Positions 17,401 through 26,879 are shown, counted from the first letter of the stretch. The stretch: 64,000 nt of DNA from Gillisella terrae (GCF_004801395.1 NZ_SSOA01000006.1:124001-188000); one strand, 5' to 3'. Numbers and translations are program-made. The notes: generated from the letters alone by a model not told the origin.

Positions 17401-18619
17401 CGATCCCTCCCTGTTCTGGCACCGGCCAAAGTAAAGATACGCAGAAGCCGTTTTCGCCATTTCGGCACACAAACCGCGCTCCGATCAGTTCGGCACGGGT
17501 TCTCATATTGTCCAGACCGTTGCCGCGCATGACGCTCTTCTTTTCCAACCCGACACCATTATCGCAAACTTCAAGCACAATCTGGCCGTCTTCATTCCAC
17601 AGACGCACGGTCAGCTTGTCTGCACGAGAATGGCGCACGACATTGTTGATCGCCTCCTGCGCAATGCGGAAAATTGCCAATGTTTCCGTGTCCGGCAATT
17701 GCGATGACAGGCCCTCTGTGTCGTCTGAAATCTGCCATGCGATCGAAACACCGCTATCGCGAATAGAGCGCTCCAAATGGTTTTCAATCGCTTCCACAAG
17801 GCCAAAGAGCTGCAACACCGAAGGCCGGGCCTGCTCGATGATCAGGCGCAAATCCTGCATGGATTGCTGCAAACTGCGGGTCAACGGCTCAAGCAAGTCT
17901 CCTGAAAGAGTCGGCATCAGGCTTAAGCGTTCGAGACGGCGGGCATAGCGGGTCATGTCGGCAAGGGTCTGATCATGCAGGTCCATGCCAATACGCTGGC
18001 GGTCCGCATCGAGCGCCTCCGTCAGGCGGCGCGCGCCCTGACGCAGCGTTTCCTCGCGCACCCGCGCTTCCGCCTCAATAATGGCCGATTGTTTTGCCCG
18101 ATCGGCGATCAAAAGTGCGTAGAAATAGGGGGCCAGAAGATCGGCAATGGCTGCCAAACGCGCAAGATCGGCCTCCGTGTAAACATCGGCCTGAAGGCTT
18201 GAGCACGACAGCGCCCCAATTGTTTCACCATGCACCTTCAGGGCGGCGTGCAGCCGTCCTTTGAGCCTGTTTTCAAGGATTGGAGACGAAAAGGCACCGG
18301 GAAAATGAAAGCGTGGATCGGCGCAGGCATTGCCTGTTATCATGCAATCGATCACGCCCTTCAACAGGTCACGCAAGGGGCTTTGTTCGATACTGGCTGG
18401 TGGCCGCGTGCTCCATTCGGTCTCCAGGCCATTTTCATAGGCGGTGTGAAACGTGCTGCCCGGCGCAATGATGCAGACATCCATATGATCATTGGGCACA
18501 ATGCTTTTGATTTCCTTGGCCACGGCATTGATCGCCGATTGAAAATCAAGCTGCCCGGCGAGAAGACGGGAAATACGCATATATTGCGCAAAAAGACCCG
18601 CCGATAGCGCGTTGGACAT
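17381..18619 (-). CDS. Cytoplasmic GAF-domain sensor histidine kinase (HisKA_3 type)
   Basis: A 412-aa kinase without obvious transmembrane helices. A GAF-like sensor fills about residues 15-175, a coiled linker follows, and then comes the NarL-family dimerisation box with phospho-His in MDLHDQTLADM. The C-terminal HATPase domain has an N-box-like AQEAINNVVRH and a G-box around VCDNGVGLE. The start at 18619 has an AGGAGGAAAC ribosome-binding site. It partners the overlapping response regulator. A cytoplasmic sensor suggests it reads an intracellular metabolite rather than a periplasmic sugar. Confidence 0.85.
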   Translation of the reverse strand: MSNALSAGLFAQYMRISRLLAGQLDFQSAINAVAKEIKSIVPNDHMDVCIIAPGSTFHTAYENGLETEWSTRPPASIEQSPLRDLLKGVIDCMITGNACADPRFHFPGAFSSPILENRLKGRLHAALKVHGETIGALSCSSLQADVYTEADLARLAAIADLLAPYFYALLIADRAKQSAIIEAEARVREETLRQGARRLTEALDADRQRIGMDLHDQTLADMTRYARRLERLSLMPTLSGDLLEPLTRSLQQSMQDLRLIIEQARPSVLQLFGLVEAIENHLERSIRDSGVSIAWQISDDTEGLSSQLPDTETLAIFRIAQEAINNVVRHSRADKLTVRLWNEDGQIVLEVCDNGVGLEKKSVMRGNGLDNMRTRAELIGARFVCRNGENGFCVSLLWPVPEQGGIDESFDR

Positions 18620-18872
18620 TGTTTCCTCCTGCCAGCGCCATCCTCCCGGCACTGTCCTACAGATTAATCCGATCAGGACGGCATCTGTCTTGCGGGATCC
18701 CGCACATGATCTGCATAAAACCGTAAGCTTTTTGCACCCCTTCGTCTATTCGCAAGCCTAAAGATGCGGCATTCTCTTCTTGCTGAAGACTGAATTCAGG
18801 ACAGTATTTTCGGTCAAGCCGTTGAGGAGCGGCCCGAAAGTAGAGCCGCAAGCGGCTTTGAGGGAGAGAGAC

Positions 18873-19889
18873 ATGAATTCCAAGAGTATTTTCATGGCAT
18901 CCGTTGCCATGCTGTGCGCAGCTTTGCCCTTATCGGCTCATGCCGAAACGGCTGATAAGAAAATTGCCCTGTCCAACAATTATGCTGGCAATTCGTGGCG
19001 TCAGGCCATGCTGACCAGTTGGGACAAAGTGACGAAAGAGGCGGTGAAAACCGGCGTTGTCAGTGCGGCCGATGCGTTCACAACCGCAGAAAATCAGGCG
19101 ACAGAGCAGGCCGCCCAAATCCAGAACATGATTTTGCAAGGCTATAATGCCATTGTGATTGATGCCGCCTCGCCCACCGCCCTGAACGGCGCGGTCAAGG
19201 AAGCGTGCGATGCGGGCATCGTGGTTGTGTCCTTTGATGGTATCGTCACCGAGCCTTGCGCATGGCGCATTGCTGTTGACTTCAAGGGCATGGGCAAAAG
19301 TCAGATCGATTACCTTGCCAAGCGGCTTCCCAAAGGCGGCAATCTGCTGGAAATTCGCGGGCTGGCTGGCGTCTCCGTTGATGATGAAATCTCCGCAGGC
19401 ATTCATGAAGGCGTAAAAGAACATCCACAGTTCAAGATCGTCGGTTCCGTGCATGGCGATTGGGCACAGGAAGTGGCCCAGCGCGCCGTGGCCGGTGTTT
19501 TGCCAAGTCTTCCCGAGATTGCCGCCGTTGTGACCCAAGGCGGCGATGGCTATGGCGCAGCGCAAGCCTTTGAGGCCGCCAAGCGTCCGACACCCGTCAT
19601 TGTCATGGGCAACCGACAGGATGAGCTGCAATGGTGGAAGCAGCAAAAGGATGCCAATGGCTATGAAACCATGTCGGTCTCAATTGCGCCCGGTGTCTCG
19701 ACACTGGCTTTCTGGGTGGCGCAGCAAATTCTGGATGGCAAGACCGTGAAGAAAGATCTGGTGGTTCCTTTCCTGCGCATCAATCAGGATACGTTGGACA
19801 AGGCGCTTGAAACCACCCCGAAGGGCGGCGTTGCCAATGTCGAATATACGTTGAAAGACGCGCAGGCCGTGATTGACGCGGCAAAATAA
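18873..19889 (+). CDS. Periplasmic sugar-binding protein (CUT2 ABC transporter)
   Basis: A 338-aa binding protein with a clear signal peptide (residues 1-23, ending AHA-ET) and a Peripla_BP_4 fold. The start at 18873 is supported by a GAGGGAGAG ribosome-binding site; the longer frame from 18780 lacks one. It is the first gene of a transporter operon divergent from a two-component system. A 9-bp hairpin follows it, which is typical for making more binding protein than membrane components. Substrate unknown. Confidence 0.85.
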   Translation: MNSKSIFMASVAMLCAALPLSAHAETADKKIALSNNYAGNSWRQAMLTSWDKVTKEAVKTGVVSAADAFTTAENQATEQAAQIQNMILQGYNAIVIDAASPTALNGAVKEACDAGIVVVSFDGIVTEPCAWRIAVDFKGMGKSQIDYLAKRLPKGGNLLEIRGLAGVSVDDEISAGIHEGVKEHPQFKIVGSVHGDWAQEVAQRAVAGVLPSLPEIAAVVTQGGDGYGAAQAFEAAKRPTPVIVMGNRQDELQWWKQQKDANGYETMSVSIAPGVSTLAFWVAQQILDGKTVKKDLVVPFLRINQDTLDKALETTPKGGVANVEYTLKDAQAVIDAAK

Positions 19890-19909
19890 CCCGGCCTCAC
19901 AGTGTCTCA

Positions 19910-19940
19910 CGCTCTGCCCTTTCACATGAGCGGCAGAGCG
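19910..19940 (+). terminator. Attenuator-type hairpin between binding protein and ATPase genes
   Basis: A 9-bp perfect stem (CGCTCTGCC 19910-19918, GGCAGAGCG 19932-19940) with a 13-nt loop and no long T-run. It is better read as partial termination or 3'-end stabilisation than a full stop. Confidence 0.5.
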
Positions 19941-19981
19941 TCCGACGTCTCATGTTCGATTTTATTGGAATGCGGAGAGCC

Positions 19982-21436
19982 ATGCAGAGCCCTCAAACAG
20001 TTGTCTCAGTCGAAAATGTGCGGATCCAGTTTGGTGCTGTCAAAGCGCTGGATGGCGTGGATCTTGCCATTCAAAGCGGTGAAGTGCTCGGCTTGATCGG
20101 CCATAATGGCGCGGGAAAATCAACCATTGTCAATGTGATCAATGGCGCTTTGGCACCCCATCAGGGAACGGTAGCCTATGGGGCGAGTACAAAGCGCACA
20201 GGCATCGCCACTGCTCGCGCCAATGGCATTCGCTGTGCTTTTCAAGAGCTGTCTTTGTGCCCCAATCTCACGGTTGCGGAAAACACCAGGCTGATGCACG
20301 CTGCACTCAAGGGTTTTGGCTGGCGAAAGCGTGCCGGTCAGCTTTTTCGCCAGGCCATGGATGAGATTTTTCCCGGCAACACCGTTGCCGCCGATGATCT
20401 TGTCGGCGATCTGTCGATTGCGGAGCGGCAGATGGTGGAAATTGCCATCAACTTTATGACCGCTGGTGAAAAGCCAAGGCTTGTTATTCTCGATGAGCCA
20501 ACATCCTCGCTGGATTCCGGTCTTGCCGAGCAATTGCTGGCCTATGTCCGGCATTTTGTGGCAAATGGCGGCTCGGTCATCTTGATCTCCCACATTTTGA
20601 GCGAAATTCTGTCCACCGCCAACCGCATCGTTGTGATGAAGGATGGTAAAATCGCAGCCTCAAAACCAGCATCTGAGTTCACGGTGCGCAGTCTGGTGGA
20701 AACCATGGGCAGCGTGGTGAAAGAGAAAAGCCATCGTGCCGAAAACAGTGATCTGAACGGGGCTGAAATTGTTATCTCCCATGCTCAGAAGCCATCAGAA
20801 AACATTCCCTTCCATGCCCGCAAAGGCGAAATTGTCGGGCTGGCCGGTCTTGCAGGCCATGGACAGACCGAAATGCTGCTCGAACTTTTTGAGCAGCAGT
20901 CCAGCAATTGGTGGCCAGCGCGCGACAACAGCATTGCGTTTGTTGCAGGTGATCGCAGCCTGAACGGCACATTTGCGCTGTGGAGTATTCTCAGAAACCT
21001 GACGATCAGCAATCTGCGCGCCCTCGCCCGGTTTGGGACAATTGACGGGTTGCGCGAGGAAGCTTTGGGGCAGGACTGGAAAAAGCGCATCTCGATCAAG
21101 ACGCCGGATACCGATCTGTCCATTCTCTCGCTATCCGGCGGCAATCAGCAAAAAGTGCTGTTTGCCCGGGCATTGTCGCTCAACGCCCCCATTGTGCTGA
21201 TGGATGATCCCATGCGTGGTGTCGATATTGGCACCAAGCAGGAAGTCTACAAAATTCTGCGCGATGAGGCCGCCAAAGGCTGCACCTTCCTGTGGTATTC
21301 GACCGAAATGGACGAAATCTGCCTCTGCGATCGGGTCTATGTGTTCCGTGATGGGGCCATCGTGGCGGAGCTCTCTGGCGAACAAATTTCCGAAGAGAGC
21401 ATTCTGGCAGCGTCGTTTAGCGGAGGAAATCCATGA
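19982..21436 (+). CDS. Sugar ABC transporter ATPase, two domains
   Basis: A CUT2-type ATPase of about 484 aa. Domain 1 has P-loop GHNGAGKST and Walker B LVILDEPTSSLD, with a non-canonical signature (LSIAERQMV) as is usual for this half. Domain 2 has a degenerate P-loop (GLAGHGQTE), signature LSGGNQQKV and Walker B IVLMDDPMRGVD. The ATG at 19982 follows GGAGAG and is preferred to 19952. It energises the two permeases encoded downstream and overlaps the first by 4 bp. Confidence 0.85.
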   Translation: MQSPQTVVSVENVRIQFGAVKALDGVDLAIQSGEVLGLIGHNGAGKSTIVNVINGALAPHQGTVAYGASTKRTGIATARANGIRCAFQELSLCPNLTVAENTRLMHAALKGFGWRKRAGQLFRQAMDEIFPGNTVAADDLVGDLSIAERQMVEIAINFMTAGEKPRLVILDEPTSSLDSGLAEQLLAYVRHFVANGGSVILISHILSEILSTANRIVVMKDGKIAASKPASEFTVRSLVETMGSVVKEKSHRAENSDLNGAEIVISHAQKPSENIPFHARKGEIVGLAGLAGHGQTEMLLELFEQQSSNWWPARDNSIAFVAGDRSLNGTFALWSILRNLTISNLRALARFGTIDGLREEALGQDWKKRISIKTPDTDLSILSLSGGNQQKVLFARALSLNAPIVLMDDPMRGVDIGTKQEVYKILRDEAAKGCTFLWYSTEMDEICLCDRVYVFRDGAIVAELSGEQISEESILAASFSGGNP

Positions 21437-22377
21437 AGTCCCCTTCAGCCAATGCCATGCGGCTCCTGATCCCGGCAATCTCACTCATCGCCCTGCTTGC
21501 CGCCGTTTTCTATCTCCAACCACGCGCCATGAGTTATGTTGGCCTCAACCTGCTGTTCAATCTGGCTGTGCCGATTGCGCTGGCCACCATTGCGCAAATG
21601 ACCATCATGGCTGTGAATGATCTCGATTTGTCGATGGGCACATTTGTCAGCTTTGCCGCCTGTGTCACGGCGGTTTATATGCCGCAAGAGCCCGTGCTTG
21701 CTGTTGTAATTCTTCTGGCTGCCATTGCCATCTATGCCTTGCTTGGCTTTCTCATCGCGTTGCGCGATTTGCCGTCCATTGTGGTGACGCTTGGCATGAG
21801 CTTTGTGTGGGGCGGGCTTGCCGTTCTCATTTTGCCAACACCGGGCGGGCAGGCTCCGCAATGGCTGCGGGCCTTTATGACGATCAAACCACCATTCGTG
21901 CCCATGGCCATCATTGCCAGCGTGGTGATTGCTCTGTTGGCGCACTATCTCATCATGCGCACCACCTTTGGTGTGATCATTCGTGGCGTTGGTGGCAATA
22001 GCCGCTCTGTTGCCCGCGCTGGCTGGTCGGTGCTGAAAATCAAGGCTGCGGCCTATGCGCTCGCCGGTTTCTTTGCCGTGCTCTCCGGCATGGCGCTCGT
22101 GGGGCTCGCAACCTCTGCCGATGCCAATATTGCGCTGCGCTACACGCTGCTCTCCATTGCAGGCGTCATCCTTGGTGGCGGCGAGTTTGTCGGTGGCCGG
22201 GTTTCGCCCATCGGGGCTGTGATCGGCACTTTGACGCTCACCCTTGCCGGGTCATTCCTGTCATTTCTTCATATTTCGCCCGATTGGCAGATCGGAGCCC
22301 AGGGCGCAATCCTGATCCTTGTGCTTGGCCTACGCTTGCTGTTCAACCGTACACAAACTTCGGGGAGCAAATCATGA
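21433..22377 (+). CDS. Sugar ABC transporter permease (first of a pair)
   Basis: A 314-aa CUT2 permease (BPD_transp_2) with about nine hydrophobic segments. The motif NDLDLSMGTFVSF near residue 62 corresponds to the family's GGIDLSVG. The ATG overlaps the ATPase stop. Two different permease genes imply a heterodimeric channel, unlike the single-permease erythritol importer. Confidence 0.85.
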   Translation: MKSPSANAMRLLIPAISLIALLAAVFYLQPRAMSYVGLNLLFNLAVPIALATIAQMTIMAVNDLDLSMGTFVSFAACVTAVYMPQEPVLAVVILLAAIAIYALLGFLIALRDLPSIVVTLGMSFVWGGLAVLILPTPGGQAPQWLRAFMTIKPPFVPMAIIASVVIALLAHYLIMRTTFGVIIRGVGGNSRSVARAGWSVLKIKAAAYALAGFFAVLSGMALVGLATSADANIALRYTLLSIAGVILGGGEFVGGRVSPIGAVIGTLTLTLAGSFLSFLHISPDWQIGAQGAILILVLGLRLLFNRTQTSGSKS

Positions 22378-23321
22378 AACATCTATCCCTGCTGTTTTCC
22401 AAGCCATGGATCTGGTCGTTTATTGCGGCCCTGATCACCTGGATCATCACTTTGGTGTTTACCGGTGGCGCAAGCTTTGTCGGTCTTTCACAAGCGGCTT
22501 TAACCTTCGCGTCCTTTTCGATCATCGTAGGGCTTGGCCAGATGATGGTCATCACGCTCGGCCCCGGCAATATCGATCTTTCGGTTCCCGCCACAATCAC
22601 CCTGTCAGGCACCGTGGCGCTGAAGGTGATGGACGGCAACAATGCCATGATCCTCTCGGGCCTGTTGATTGCCATCGGTATTGGGCTGGCAATTGGCGTG
22701 TTCAATTATGCGCTGATCAAGCTTCTGCGCATTCCGCCCATTATCGCAACCCTATCAACCAGCTTTATCGTGCAGTCGGCAGCCATCTGGTATAATCGCG
22801 GCCTGCGTGTAAAGCCGCCGGAGGCGCTGGCCACATTCACTACCTCAAGCGTGATGGGCATTCCCAATCTCGCCATTCTGGCCCTGATTTTGTCCCTGAT
22901 CGGCTGGTGGCTGCTGGAAAAAACCGTTTATGGCCGCTGGATATCCGCCATCGGGCAAAGCGCATTTGCAGCGAAAATGGCAGGCATTCCGGTCGATGGT
23001 GTCAGGCTTGTGACCTATATGCTGTGCGCAGTGATGTCATCGCTCTGCGGCTATGTGCTGGCCAGTTTTTCCGGCGGTGCAGCACTCAATATGGGGGCAG
23101 AATATCTTCTGATGTCGATTGCCGTCGTAGTGATCGGCGGATCGGCGGTGGCCGGTGGCAATTCCAATGTTCCGGGCATTTGGGGCGCATCCCTTTTTCT
23201 GTTTTTGGTGGTGTCAATGCTCAATACCTATGGATTTGGTGCCGGTATCCGCCTGATCCTGACGGGCACCATCATCATCGCTGTCATCCTTGTTGCCAGT
23301 CGGCCCCCGCGCAGAGCGTGA
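22374..23321 (+). CDS. Sugar ABC transporter permease (second of a pair)
   Basis: A 315-aa CUT2 permease with multiple transmembrane helices. The motif PGNIDLSVPATITL lies near residue 63 and AVVVIGGSAVAGG near residue 250. The start at 22374 gives an ATGA overlap with the previous gene; the frame opening at 22284 would overlap it by 90 bp and is not used. It pairs with the preceding permease. Confidence 0.85.
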   Translation: MKHLSLLFSKPWIWSFIAALITWIITLVFTGGASFVGLSQAALTFASFSIIVGLGQMMVITLGPGNIDLSVPATITLSGTVALKVMDGNNAMILSGLLIAIGIGLAIGVFNYALIKLLRIPPIIATLSTSFIVQSAAIWYNRGLRVKPPEALATFTTSSVMGIPNLAILALILSLIGWWLLEKTVYGRWISAIGQSAFAAKMAGIPVDGVRLVTYMLCAVMSSLCGYVLASFSGGAALNMGAEYLLMSIAVVVIGGSAVAGGNSNVPGIWGASLFLFLVVSMLNTYGFGAGIRLILTGTIIIAVILVASRPPRRA

Positions 23322-23378
23322 TGCTTTTTATACCCAACCATTTCGAACCCAATAGAATTTGAGGAGTTCAGTCCGCCC

Positions 23379-24299
23379 ATGCCCCATGAAGACGACACCT
23401 GTTTTGAAATTCACGATTCGCGTTTTCGCCACCTGATTGTCCCAAGTGCCAAGCTCGAAGAGCTTTATTCGGGGTGCCGCTGGGCGGAAGGGCCTGTGTG
23501 GTTTAGCGATCACAACTATCTGATTTTCAGCGATATTCCAAATCAACGCATGCTGCGTTACACGCCGGACGCTGGCATCTCGGTTTTTCGCGAGCCCAGC
23601 AATTTCATCAATGGCAATACACGCGACCGCAGTGGTCGGCTGATCTCCTGTCAACACGGCAACCGTCAGGTGGTTCGCACCGAAATCGACGGCACCATCA
23701 CGGTGCTGGCCGATCGCTATCAGGGCAAGCGCCTGAACTCACCCAACGACGTTGTTGTCAAAAGCGATGGCAGCATCTGGTTCACCGATCCGACCTACGG
23801 CATTTTGTCTGACTACGAAGGATACCGGACTGAACCAGACCTTCCGACCCGCAATGTCTATCGGCTTGATCCCGAAAGCGGTGATCTGCGGGCGGTTGTT
23901 GAGGATTTTCAACAACCAAACGGGCTGGCTTTCTCGCCCGATGAACGACTGCTCTATATCGCCGATTCCGCCTATAGCCACGACGAGTCAGCGCCACGTC
24001 ATATCCGCGTTTTCGATGTGGTGGATGGGCAGCGCCTTGAAAACGGCTGTATCTTCTGCACGATTGATAAGGGCCTTCCAGACGGCTTTCGGCTTGATCT
24101 GCAAGGCAATGTCTGGACCAGCGCTGGCGATGGCGTTCACTGCTTTGCACCGGATGGCACGCTGCTTGGAAAAATTCTGGTGCCACAAACCGTCGCCAAC
24201 CTGACATTTGGCGGACCACGCAAAAACAGATTGTTCATCACTGCCACCCAATCGCTCTATGCCATCTACACTCTCGCAACGGGTGCGCAATATCCGTAA
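23379..24299 (+). CDS. SMP-30/gluconolactonase family sugar lactonase
   Basis: This 306-aa six-bladed beta-propeller enzyme probably hydrolyses a sugar lactone in the cytoplasm. The metal-ligand glutamate is in WAEGPVW (about residue 28), the Asn-Asp pair in NSPNDVVV (about 122-123) and the later Asp in YIADSAYS. No signal peptide is seen. Located 57 bp after the transporter permeases, it suggests that the imported sugar is oxidised to a lactone and opened to an acid, as in non-phosphorylating aldose routes. No dehydrogenase gene is adjacent. Confidence 0.85.
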   Translation: MPHEDDTCFEIHDSRFRHLIVPSAKLEELYSGCRWAEGPVWFSDHNYLIFSDIPNQRMLRYTPDAGISVFREPSNFINGNTRDRSGRLISCQHGNRQVVRTEIDGTITVLADRYQGKRLNSPNDVVVKSDGSIWFTDPTYGILSDYEGYRTEPDLPTRNVYRLDPESGDLRAVVEDFQQPNGLAFSPDERLLYIADSAYSHDESAPRHIRVFDVVDGQRLENGCIFCTIDKGLPDGFRLDLQGNVWTSAGDGVHCFAPDGTLLGKILVPQTVANLTFGGPRKNRLFITATQSLYAIYTLATGAQYP

Positions 24300-24337
24300 C
24301 GATAGAGAGGTTATGCTGAATATTATCTGCGCTGAAG

Positions 24338-24362
24338 GGAACATTGCGGGGTGGGCGTGGTT
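24338..24362 (+). promoter_or_regulatory. EcfG-type general stress promoter upstream of DUF3008
   Basis: GGAAC (24338-24342), 18-bp spacer, TT (24361-24362). This is the -35/-10 pattern of RpoE2/EcfG promoters. It lies about 70 bp before the DUF3008 ATG. Confidence 0.7.
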
Positions 24363-24430
24363 GGGGAATGGACGGCCTGATTTTACGAGGCCGGAATTTA
24401 CCGCTCCAGATTGACCGAAAGGAAAAAATC

Positions 24431-24613
24431 ATGCCCGCAAAATCACAAGCCCAACAAAAAGCGGCAGGAGCAGCCCTGGCTGCCAAGCGCGGAGAGATGA
24501 AAAAGAGCGATTTGAAAGGTGCTTCGAAAAGCATGGAAAAGTCCATGTCCGAGCGCGAACTCGAGGAGATGGCCTCCACCAAGCGCAAAGGAAAACCTGA
24601 CCACGTTTCATGA
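24431..24613 (+). CDS. DUF3008 family small basic protein
   Basis: A 60-aa, lysine-rich, hydrophilic protein starting MPAKSQAQQKAAGAAL and ending in KRKGKPDHVS, both hallmarks of DUF3008. Function is unknown; small basic proteins of this kind are often stress-induced in rhizobia. The ATG at 24431 has an AAAGGA ribosome-binding site; the longer frame from 24344 overlaps the promoter. An EcfG-type promoter upstream supports stress control. Confidence 0.8.
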   Translation: MPAKSQAQQKAAGAALAAKRGEMKKSDLKGASKSMEKSMSERELEEMASTKRKGKPDHVS

Positions 24614-24689
24614 CCGCCCCTCCACGGAAGGTGTGGAAGGTGCCACGTGCCTGGGTATCACCTTTCCAGCAGCAAAATTGCGCAACAGA

Positions 24690-26141
24690 TTAAAAAATCA
24701 GGGATATCAGCCGCGTCCCGATGTGCTGCATTCTTCTGCGAAGATGAGCCACGGGATGGAAAGGCCTGGACGGATCGACAAGCGCTGTTCCCATCACCGG
24801 CTCCGTCTTTCCCTTTTGCACATCAACCTTGAAATCGCGCAGGCCACGGGCGTTAACATTATGCCTGTCAATGGTTTGGCCCAGTGTGCCACATTCTTCA
24901 AAGGTTTCACAAATCTCTTTCGGGGTGCTGGCCAAATGCTCGGCCAGCAAGCGATGACGCAATCCGGCAATTGCCGCCCGCTCCTGTGGTGAATGGGCCT
25001 CAATTGCCAGATCCGCTTCTGTATCAAGCCCTTCTGAGCGATTGTTGAGATTGGAAGAACCGACGCGAATGAAGCGATCATCGACAATCAGCAGCTTGGA
25101 ATGAATGTAAACGTCATGAAGCTCCCCGGCCTCATCGGGAACCACAGCATACATGACGCGCAGCCGGTTTTGCCTGTCAACGCGCTTCAAACGTCGAATG
25201 AGACGCTGGCGATTGACGCCCAACACCAGCTTTTCCATCAGACCATGGCAAAGGCGAGTGGTGACCACCACAATTTCAGGCGGGTTTTCTTCTGCCAGCC
25301 GTTTGGCCATCGCGTCTGCAATGGAAAAGGACGTGAGATACTGCGCTTCGATATATATATGGCTTTCGGCCGCGTGAATGGCATTCAGGGCGAGCCGGTT
25401 GGATTGCCCTCTTCTGATCGGAGATTTTGCATCGGGTTGAGTGAGAGCCAGCGCGACGCGACAATTCTCCAGATCCGGCATGCGGTGAGCAGGCCAGCGC
25501 GTGGTCTGCACCGGCCGATGCCGGGGTATTTCTTCATTCGCTTGCGCCCAGCGATGGCGCACAATATCGCTGATGCTTCTGGCTGCGGAGCCATCTATCA
25601 TCACCTGCATATCGTGAACGGCTTCATACGGTTTACCGTTGGGGCTGACGCGCAGCGGATTGGTGGGCAGATGATTGCTATCATCCCAGCGGCGGGCCGT
25701 CAGATCGATCCCACCGATGAAGGCAATGGAATCGTCGATAACCACGATTTTCTGATGGTGCGAGCTCCAAACGGGCTGACGCATGGCAAATTTCAAACAC
25801 ACACGCTCGTGACCAAGAATGCCGTTTTCCTGGAACACCTTCAGCGATTTTCCAGAATACACCGGCCCCATGGCCCAGACCAGAATGCGGATCACCAGAT
25901 CCGGTTTCGCATCCAGCGCCTGTTGAAACAGCTCCCCTAGCCGACACTCATCCTCGTGTCCGGGGCGTAAGGGAATGTCCGGGTTAAAATCCCAACCAAC
26001 CACCCATATCTCGTGCTCCGCCTGGCGGAGCGCCTCGGCAAGTTCATTGAAGTAATCGGCGGAATCCACCAGAAAGGCCAGCCTTCTGGCGCGATCCATG
26101 CTCCACACGGTGTCCTGAGAATGAGCGAGAACTGTATTCAA
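24690..26141 (-). CDS. Phospholipase D-like protein / cardiolipin synthase (ClsB-like)
   Basis: A 483-aa protein with two HKD motifs: His129-x-Lys131-x4-Asp136 (SSHHQKIVVID) and His347-x-Lys349-x4-Asp354 (IHSKLLIVDD). Two HKDs in one chain mark phospholipid-modifying transferases such as E. coli ClsB (YbhO). No transmembrane helices are obvious. The frame opens at a TTG (26141); an ATG at 26099 is an alternative start. E. coli encodes ClsB next to YbhN and YbhP; relatives of both lie nearby here. An EcfG-type promoter ends about 34 bp upstream. Confidence 0.85.
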   Translation of the reverse strand: MNTVLAHSQDTVWSMDRARRLAFLVDSADYFNELAEALRQAEHEIWVVGWDFNPDIPLRPGHEDECRLGELFQQALDAKPDLVIRILVWAMGPVYSGKSLKVFQENGILGHERVCLKFAMRQPVWSSHHQKIVVIDDSIAFIGGIDLTARRWDDSNHLPTNPLRVSPNGKPYEAVHDMQVMIDGSAARSISDIVRHRWAQANEEIPRHRPVQTTRWPAHRMPDLENCRVALALTQPDAKSPIRRGQSNRLALNAIHAAESHIYIEAQYLTSFSIADAMAKRLAEENPPEIVVVTTRLCHGLMEKLVLGVNRQRLIRRLKRVDRQNRLRVMYAVVPDEAGELHDVYIHSKLLIVDDRFIRVGSSNLNNRSEGLDTEADLAIEAHSPQERAAIAGLRHRLLAEHLASTPKEICETFEECGTLGQTIDRHNVNARGLRDFKVDVQKGKTEPVMGTALVDPSRPFHPVAHLRRRMQHIGTRLISLIF

Positions 26142-26174
26142 GATCGATAGTCCGGCTTGTTGGAATAGCAGACT

Positions 26175-26199
26175 AACCCCTCAAACGTCCTATTGTTCC
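26175..26199 (-). promoter_or_regulatory. EcfG-type promoter upstream of the ClsB-like gene
   Basis: On the minus strand, GGAAC (26199-26195), 18-bp spacer ending GGGG, then TT (26176-26175). This would give a short untranslated leader of about 25-30 nt. Confidence 0.7.
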
Positions 26200-26280
26200 T
26201 TGAATACCCTGCTTCATCGACAAACTTTGTTCGAAACGCCATCTGGTCCGTCGTCCAATCACAAGAAGATTGCCACGCCG

Positions 26281-26520
26281 TTAAGCAACGGAGTCGTCAT
26301 CGCTGACCGACGGCAGCAGTAAGATAACCTCTCTTTGCCTTTCTTCATCGAGACTTTCAATGTGTTTATGCCAGAAGATCTTCGCCTCCTCGGGCTCATC
26401 TTCCCAGTGGCGCACAAACACCTTGTTGTCATCGATCAGGCCAAGGCGGGTACCGCCCAGCGAGAGATATTGTTTGGCAAGGCCCTCAGGTGCAAGTTCG
26501 GCAGGGTGGCTCTGAGACAT
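26281..26520 (-). CDS. Small acidic hypothetical protein
   Basis: A 79-aa protein starting MSQSHPAEL, rich in Glu and Asp, with a VFVRHWEDEPEEA segment. No signal peptide or membrane segment. I do not recognise a named family. The ATG at 26520 is chosen because residues before it look non-coding, although the frame is open to 26862. It lies in a cluster of stress-type genes and may be transcribed from the EcfG-like site at 26694-26718 with a long structured leader. Confidence 0.6.
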   Translation of the reverse strand: MSQSHPAELAPEGLAKQYLSLGGTRLGLIDDNKVFVRHWEDEPEEAKIFWHKHIESLDEERQREVILLLPSVSDDDSVA

Positions 26521-26568
26521 GGGTTCACACTTCTCGGGTTCAAGCTCCTCGCGGAGGATTAAGAGAGC

Positions 26569-26684
26569 GGAGTTGCGTCGGATGGATAGGAAGCTCGACT
26601 GCCATTTCGTTGGCCATCGGTCGAAAACGGAAAAAGACCGATGTTCTTCAGCACCATCGTGTCCGTTTGGCACGACGCAACTCC
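26569..26684 (-). other. Putative structured 5' leader RNA
   Basis: A 12-bp perfect inverted repeat (GGAGTTGCGTCG/CGACGCAACTCC; arms 26569-26580 and 26673-26684) encloses a second hairpin (CATCGGTC 26615-26622 with GACCGATG 26636-26643). It lies between an EcfG-like promoter and the small acidic ORF, so the RNA would fold into a long nested stem ending 48 nt before the start codon. The rest of the 26521-26879 gap shows no other gene. Confidence 0.45.
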
Positions 26685-26693
26685 TGTCTGTCA

Positions 26694-26718
26694 AACTCAG
26701 CTCGGCCGCCATGGTTCC
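26694..26718 (-). promoter_or_regulatory. EcfG-like promoter candidate for the small acidic protein
   Basis: GGAAC (26718-26714), 18-bp spacer, TT (26695-26694) on the minus strand. The distance to the gene (about 175 bp) is longer than for the neighbours, so this is less certain. Confidence 0.45.
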
Positions 26719-26879
26719 AAATGATTGAGACGTTTTCGCCGGGAAGTTTTCGGATTGGAACGGCAATGACGACCCGCCACTGAATGCTTTCTTCAATCGG
26801 AAAGCCTCTTCAAAAAACTGCGAAGCCACACCCCTGTTTGGGGTGCGGCTGCATTTTATCACCTGCGTGAGGTTCCAGC

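Noticed and set aside
20851-20889. Degenerate second Walker A in the sugar transporter ATPase as a sign of a broken gene
   Set aside because: A weak second P-loop is normal in two-domain CUT2 ATPases; the signature and Walker B are intact.
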